Shown here piece by piece: positions 59,539 to 64,000 of a stretch of 64,000 nt of DNA. Source of the stretch: Commensalibacter intestini A911 (GTDB lineage: Bacteria > Pseudomonadota > Alphaproteobacteria > Acetobacterales > Acetobacteraceae); the NCBI RefSeq assembly GCF_000231445.1, contig NZ_AGFR01000012.1, positions 1 through 64,000 of the forward strand, in the 5' to 3' direction. Made by a program: the position numbers and the translations under genes. Every line of letters starts with the position of its first letter. The first letter of the stretch is position 1. The notes beneath the pieces were generated by a model. That model was not told where the DNA came from and did no database searches. It saw only the letters and a list, made by a program, of their open reading frames with translations.

Positions 59539-61071
59539 GTGTCTAAGCGTCATCATACCTTGTATAGTCATTATTTTTTAAAAGGTTGTACCTTCTTAAA
59601 ACAACCTGTTTCTTCTACTCAACTCAACAGTAGCTGGCTTAAAAAAGCGAGTAAGATAGCATTATCTTCTATCGTGGCGTTCTCAGTTACCGCTTGTGGC
59701 GATGGAAAAACTGGCCATCAATCTTTAAAAAATAAAGCAATGCAAGATCGAATCACTGGATATGTTGGCAGTATTTCAGCTGATGAACCCCAAGCAGCAA
59801 TGATTGCACGTGATGTTCTAATCAGAGGCGGAAATGCAGCTGATGCAGCGACTGCACTAGGATTTGCATTAACTGTCACCTTGCCTTCTCGTGCTTCATT
59901 AGGCGGTGGCGGAGCATGTGTGGCTTATCGTCCAGGGAAACCTGCTGAATCTTTCCTTTTCCTTCCTCAACCTGGGGCCGCAACTCAAGGAAAAACAGAC
60001 CGTCCTGCTGCAATTCCGATGATGGCTCGAGGATTATATTTGCTACAAGCAAGCAATGGCAAAGCTGATATTAACGATATTCTACAAGTTACCAGTAACT
60101 TAGCAGGAAATGGTGTGACCGTTTCTGATATCTTTGCAAGCGATCTAGCTGCCGTACAAGGCCCATTATTCCAAGATCCTGCAATGCAAAGACTATTTAC
60201 TCGCAGAGATGGGGCAACCTTACAATCTGGTGACACATTAATCCAACCTCGCTTGAAAATTATTTATGATCGTCTGACAACTGCAGGAATTTCAGATTTA
60301 TATGTCGGCTCTTTAGCACACAGTTATATCCTTGGTGCTCAAGCTGCTGGTGGTGGATTAAATGGTGCTGACTTCAGAAATGCTTTACCTGTCGCAGCTC
60401 CAGCTTTATCAATTTCCCTTCCAAACAAAGAAACCCTTTATCTTGTTTCTCCTCCAGCTGATGGTGGTCTAGGCATGGGGATGGCTTGGAAAACACAAGG
60501 AAACGCTTTAACAACCTCTCAAGGAACAGTTGCAAAATGGCGTGCTAATAACCCAACCAAATTTGATAAACAAGATATTCTAGCTCAAGAAGAAAAAGCA
60601 CAATCTTTATTAAATAACGGTCAAGCTGGAAACGGAACTTTACCTTCATTACCAGCATCAACCTCCTTTACTGTTGTCGACAGAGACGGTGAAGCTGTCT
60701 CTTGTGCATTAACGATGAATAACCTTTTTGGAACAGGGCGTATTGCAGGAACCACTGGCATTGTAATGGCAGCATCTCCAAACTCTGCACCACAACCTTT
60801 ATTAACCGCAGCAATCGTTACGTATAAAAATCGCTTCCTTGCAGCAATTGGTGCATCTGGACAAAATGATGCCGCAGCCGCTGGTGCAGAAGCATTAAGC
60901 AACTTGCTTAATTCTGGTAAAAACAAAGAAAATTCAGCCATCGCGCATCCAAACACATCTCAAGGACGTGTTAATGCTGTTTACTGCCAAGATGGACTTC
61001 CGGGAGATACCGATAAATGCCGTGCTTATACAGATCCTCAAGGTGCAGGACTTGCTCTTAGCAAAAGATAA
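59539..61071 (+). CDS. Gamma-glutamyltransferase-like lipoprotein
   Basis: I take the GTG at 59539 (GGAG nine bases upstream); this gives 510 residues. The signal ends in a lipobox VTAC after an unusually long, basic N-region of about 40 residues. The Ntn-hydrolase fold of the GGT family follows: DEPQAAMIARDVLIRGGNAADAA, LPSRASLGGGG, and the nucleophile region STSFTVVDRDGEAVS with a Thr that would start the small subunit. Substrate binding residues of classic GGT are partly different (MNNLFG), so it may be a distant branch. Confidence 0.82.
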   Translation: MSKRHHTLYSHYFLKGCTFLKQPVSSTQLNSSWLKKASKIALSSIVAFSVTACGDGKTGHQSLKNKAMQDRITGYVGSISADEPQAAMIARDVLIRGGNAADAATALGFALTVTLPSRASLGGGGACVAYRPGKPAESFLFLPQPGAATQGKTDRPAAIPMMARGLYLLQASNGKADINDILQVTSNLAGNGVTVSDIFASDLAAVQGPLFQDPAMQRLFTRRDGATLQSGDTLIQPRLKIIYDRLTTAGISDLYVGSLAHSYILGAQAAGGGLNGADFRNALPVAAPALSISLPNKETLYLVSPPADGGLGMGMAWKTQGNALTTSQGTVAKWRANNPTKFDKQDILAQEEKAQSLLNNGQAGNGTLPSLPASTSFTVVDRDGEAVSCALTMNNLFGTGRIAGTTGIVMAASPNSAPQPLLTAAIVTYKNRFLAAIGASGQNDAAAAGAEALSNLLNSGKNKENSAIAHPNTSQGRVNAVYCQDGLPGDTDKCRAYTDPQGAGLALSKR

Positions 61072-61096
61072 AAAAATATAATTTTATGATGTATTC

Positions 61097-61133
61097 AAAT
61101 GTCATTTTCAGTAGAATGGAAATGACATTTTTT
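61097..61133 (+). terminator. Terminator after the GGT-like gene
   Basis: Perfect 11-bp stem AAATGTCATTT/AAATGACATTT (61097-61107 with 61120-61130) then TTT. It directly adjoins a TATAAT (61133-61138) that may be the recA -10. Confidence 0.78.
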
Positions 61134-61204
61134 ATAATAGCCCTGCGTAAAAACAAGCGCATAACATCACTAACGGTTTATAACAAAAAGAGAGTTTGTA
61201 ACAA

Positions 61205-62245
61205 ATGGATAAAAATAAAGCATTAGATGGCGCTTTGGCACAAATAGAACGTGCTTTTGGTAAAGGCTCCATTATGAAAATGGGCGAAAGACCCTCTATT
61301 CAAGTCGAAACCATTTCAACAGGATCTATTGGATTAGACATTGGCTTGGGAATTGGTGGCGTTCCCAGAGGACGTGTTGTTGAGATTTATGGCCCAGAAA
61401 GCTCTGGTAAAACAACAATGGCATTGCATATCATTGCAGAAGCTCAAAAAATGGGTGGCACCTGTGCATTCATTGATGCCGAACATGCGTTAGATCCTGG
61501 TTACGCACGCAAATTAGGCGTAGATATCGATAACCTTTTGATCTCTCAACCAGATGCTGGCGAACAAGCATTGGAAATCGTTGACACATTGGTAAGATCG
61601 GGCGCAATTGATGTTCTCGTTGTTGATAGTGTTGCAGCCTTAGTGCCTCGTGCAGAGTTAGAAGGCGATATGGGCGACAGTCACGTTGGCCTTCATGCAC
61701 GTTTAATGAGCCAAGCGCTTAGAAAATTAACAGGTTCTGTCTCTCGTTCAAATACTTGTTTAGTTTTCTTAAACCAAATTCGTCAAAAAATTGGCGTGAT
61801 GTTTGGTTCTCCTGAAACGACAACAGGTGGAAACGCACTTAAATTCTATGCGTCTGTTCGTATGGATATCCGCCGTATCGGTCAGGTCAAAGATAAAGAA
61901 GAAATCTCTGGAAATCAAACTCGCGTTAAAATCGTAAAAAACAAAATGGCACCTCCTTTCCGTCAAGTTGAATTCGATATTATGTATGGAGAAGGAATCA
62001 GTAAAACAGGCGAGCTCATTGATTTGGGCGTCAAAGCTGGAATCGTTGAAAAAGCTGGCTCTTGGTTTTCTTGTGATGGTCAACGTATTGGACAAGGCCG
62101 TGAAAACGTTAAACAGTTCCTACGTGAAAATCCTGAAGTTGCACAAAGCATAGAACAACGTATTCGTGAACAATCAGGTATTGTCAATGATGCAATGATG
62201 ACGAATGATATTGATGATGCTCAAGACGATCTATTAACAGAATAA
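61205..62245 (+). CDS. recA: Recombinase RecA
   Basis: 346 residues, with Walker [10 protein letters not shown] (about 66-74), the MAW-like and L2 regions [20 protein letters not shown] (207-226 region) and acidic C-terminus. Homologous recombination and SOS signalling. AAGAGAG lies before the ATG. No alphaproteobacterial SOS box (GTTC-N7-GTTC) was seen upstream; an imperfect 9-bp direct repeat (61176-61184 and 61194-61202) is there instead. Confidence 0.98.
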   Translation: MDKNKALDGALAQIERAFGKGSIMKMGERPSIQVETISTGSIGLDIGLGIGGVPRGRVVEIYGPESSGKTTMALHIIAEAQKMGGTCAFIDAEHALDPGYARKLGVDIDNLLISQPDAGEQALEIVDTLVRSGAIDVLVVDSVAALVPRAELEGDMGDSHVGLHARLMSQALRKLTGSVSRSNTCLVFLNQIRQKIGVMFGSPETTTGGNALKFYASVRMDIRRIGQVKDKEEISGNQTRVKIVKNKMAPPFRQVEFDIMYGEGISKTGELIDLGVKAGIVEKAGSWFSCDGQRIGQGRENVKQFLRENPEVAQSIEQRIREQSGIVNDAMMTNDIDDAQDDLLTE

Positions 62246-62289
62246 TTATTCACATATAAAGTGACGGTATCATCTGCTGTTATATATAA

Positions 62290-62321
62290 AAAAAGCCGAC
62301 AAATTAAATTGTCGGCTTTTT
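62290..62321. terminator. Bidirectional terminator between recA and ftsY
   Basis: Perfect 13-bp stem (62290-62302 with 62309-62321), 6-base loop, A/T flanks. Confidence 0.93.
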
Positions 62322-62333
62322 ATTTAAATTAAA

Positions 62334-63302
62334 TTATTCAGCTTCTTTTTCTTCAACAACCTCAGTCGTTGAAACTTCTACATTCGTATCACCAACTAAT
62401 CCTGATGCAAATTCTTCTGCTGAGAAATCCCTTAAATCCTCGGCTTTTTCACCCACACCCACTGCATGAATAGGAATTTGGAACTGTTGAGCCAACGCAA
62501 TCACAATCCCACCACGAGCCGTACCATCTAACTTCGTAATAACCAATCCAGAAACATCAACTATTTCTTTGAAAATACGCACTTGTTCAATCGCATTTTG
62601 TCCCGTAGTCGCATCCAGAACCAACAAAACAGAATGAGGAGCCGTTTCATCAAATTTTCGCATAACACGAATAATTTTTGCCAGCTCTTCCATCAAAGCA
62701 CTTTTATTATGCAATCGCCCAGCCGTATCAATAAATAAGATGTCTGCGCCTTCATTCTTTGCACGCTTCAAAGCCTCAAATGCCAAGCCTGCAGCATCAG
62801 CACCTGGTTTTCCAGAAATCACTGGAGCCCCAACACGATCACCCCAAATTTGCAATTGTTCCACCGCAGCAGCACGGAAAGTATCCCCTGCAACCATCAT
62901 CGTCTTTAGCCCTTGATCGCCAAAGAACTTTGCCATTTTACCAATTGTAGTCGTTTTTCCTGTACCGTTCACGCCAACCATCAAAACAACATGAGGTTTC
63001 AACTCTGGATTAGGTTTGAATGGTAATGCAACAGGTGTCAGAACTTTGGAAATTTCTTTAGCCAGCGCATCTTTAACTTCTTGATCGCTAACCTCTGCAC
63101 CAAAACGCGTTTTACGAAATGTTTCAATAACATTCTCTGCAACTTCTGGGCCGAAATCAGCTGCGATCAAGACTTCTTCTAATTGTTCTAGAGATTCTTC
63201 ATCTAAACGACGTTTTGTAAAAACAGACGTTAGGTTTGTGCCCAACTTTTGCGTTGAACGAGATAACCCTTCTTTTAAACGTGAAAAAAAACCGAGTGCC
63301 AT
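62334..63302 (-). CDS. ftsY: Signal recognition particle receptor FtsY
   Basis: 322 residues, the short form without a long acidic A domain. N-domain four-helix bundle (residues 1-95) and GTPase G-domain with GVNGTGKTTTIGKMA, DTFRAAAVEQL, DTAGRLHN and TKLDGTARGG. The C-terminal tail is acidic (VEVSTTEVVEEKE). Starts immediately after the mtaB stop, so the two genes are coupled. Confidence 0.97.
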   Translation of the reverse strand: MALGFFSRLKEGLSRSTQKLGTNLTSVFTKRRLDEESLEQLEEVLIAADFGPEVAENVIETFRKTRFGAEVSDQEVKDALAKEISKVLTPVALPFKPNPELKPHVVLMVGVNGTGKTTTIGKMAKFFGDQGLKTMMVAGDTFRAAAVEQLQIWGDRVGAPVISGKPGADAAGLAFEALKRAKNEGADILFIDTAGRLHNKSALMEELAKIIRVMRKFDETAPHSVLLVLDATTGQNAIEQVRIFKEIVDVSGLVITKLDGTARGGIVIALAQQFQIPIHAVGVGEKAEDLRDFSAEEFASGLVGDTNVEVSTTEVVEEKEAE

Positions 63303-64000
63303 TTATATTCTTTCCACCACTATACCATCAGAATCACCCGCGATCACGCGAGCAGAAATTATTTCACCAGGAGTTGCTAACTCCTCTTTTAAAGTCGCAA
63401 AAGCAAATTGTTCAGAATGCCCACGATCTGGCATCTCCATTAATACACTCACCTCTTTACCAATCAAAGACTCATGGAAAATTTTAGAGGAATGTAATCC
63501 CAACTCTCTTAATTTAGCAGCTCGTTCCTTACGCACAGCAACCGCAACCGCAGGCATTTGTGCTGCGGGGGTATCTTTACGCTCACTGTAAGGAAATACA
63601 TGTAAATAAGGGAACGCTTGCTCTTTTAAAAACTCATAAGTTTCTTGAAAATACACATCATCTTCCGTTGGAAATCCTGCGATAATATCAACACTTAATC
63701 CAATGTCAGGACGAATAGAACGTAACTTTTTAACCAACTGATCTACATCTGCTGTTAAATGACGACGCTTCATGCGTTTTAAAATCATATCTGAACCTGC
63801 CTGCACAGATAAATGCAAATGCGGCATCAAACGAGGTTCTGTCGCCAATAATTCCCACAAAGTTTCATCAAAACCAATCGGATCAATAGAGGACAAACGC
63901 AAACGCTGTAGCTCCGGAACGGCCTTTAAAACAGCCTTACATAAATCTCCTAAAGCAATTTTCTCATCACTATTGCTTTTCCAAGACGCAATATCAACAC
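63303..64000 (-). CDS. mtaB: tRNA N6-threonylcarbamoyladenosine methylthiotransferase MtaB, 3' part
   Basis: Partial: the frame stays open to the right edge, so the N-terminus and its [4Fe-4S] cysteines are outside. Seen are LQRLRLSSIDP, HLHLSVQAGSDMILKRMKR, DIIAGFPTEDDVYFQETY, FPYSERKDTPAAQM and a C-terminal TRAM-like domain. MtaB adds a methylthio group to t6A37 of tRNA. Related MiaB/RimO are less likely given the YLHVFPYS pattern. Ends one base before ftsY starts. Confidence 0.92.
   Translation of the reverse strand, partial: VDIASWKSNSDEKIALGDLCKAVLKAVPELQRLRLSSIDPIGFDETLWELLATEPRLMPHLHLSVQAGSDMILKRMKRRHLTADVDQLVKKLRSIRPDIGLSVDIIAGFPTEDDVYFQETYEFLKEQAFPYLHVFPYSERKDTPAAQMPAVAVAVRKERAAKLRELGLHSSKIFHESLIGKEVSVLMEMPDRGHSEQFAFATLKEELATPGEIISARVIAGDSDGIVVERI

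Overview
The window is AT-rich chromosomal DNA of an alphaproteobacterium, most likely a low-GC acetic acid bacterium (Acetobacteraceae) such as Commensalibacter. The phylum-level call rests on genes typical of alphaproteobacteria: an NDUFA12-type complex I protein, a DUF2155 protein, a UbiK/BMFP protein, ALA synthase (C4 haem route) and a degenerate class II ribonucleotide reductase relative. The genus is inferred from base composition and gene content and was not tested. Initiation codons are often TTG or GTG, so several starts were chosen by Shine-Dalgarno position.

Layout. 0.2-3.3 kb: sugar genes (a GT2/GT92-like glycosyltransferase with a 14-unit TTA repeat near its start, and a UDP-glucuronate epimerase-like gene). 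3.6-8.4 kb: malic enzyme, Dps, a metallo-beta-lactamase hydrolase with a DUF192 protein, and a secreted CHAP hydrolase. 8.4-13.7 kb: a compact minus-strand housekeeping block (rlmH, rsfS, nadD, proA, ychF, pth, rplY). 13.9-14.7 kb: an isolated TIR-domain gene. 14.8-21 kb: phosphatase, prs, lipoprotein, pgeF, a MidA-like methyltransferase, lgt, hldD. 21.2-24.5 kb: ubiK, csaA, proC, a TetR/COQ9-like gene, tRNA-Gln and a YgjP-type metallopeptidase. 24.6-27.3 kb: anaerobic ribonucleotide reductase nrdDG behind a strong NrdR-box candidate.

27.3-42.7 kb is the accessory core. It holds a SulP transporter, an RgpF-like glycan gene, a Tae4-like amidase with a signal peptide, two very large multidomain glycosyltransferases flanking two paralogous repeat-rich proteins that look like type I secretion substrates, a Ser/Thr kinase gene interrupted by an in-frame TGA, and a Sel1-repeat protein. 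42.7-47.2 kb: nadE, dsbB, and the DUF2155 / small ORF / mlaD / NDUFA12 cluster. 47.5-49.6 kb: a degenerate NrdJ-like protein and a RidA protein. 49.6-53.9 kb: a nitrilase with an APC permease interrupted by a TGA, then an orphan SIR2-domain gene. 54-64 kb: pgk-gap, a lipoprotein, hemA, a DsbA-like protein, a gamma-glutamyltransferase-like lipoprotein, recA, ftsY and the 3' part of mtaB.

The most interesting items are the glycosyltransferase-flanked repeat proteins, the Sec-targeted Tae4-like amidase, orphan TIR and SIR2 genes inserted among housekeeping genes, the two genes broken by in-frame TGA codons, and the combination of an NrdR-controlled class III reductase with a catalytically degenerate class II relative. 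No CRISPR array, IS element, prophage or rRNA was seen.
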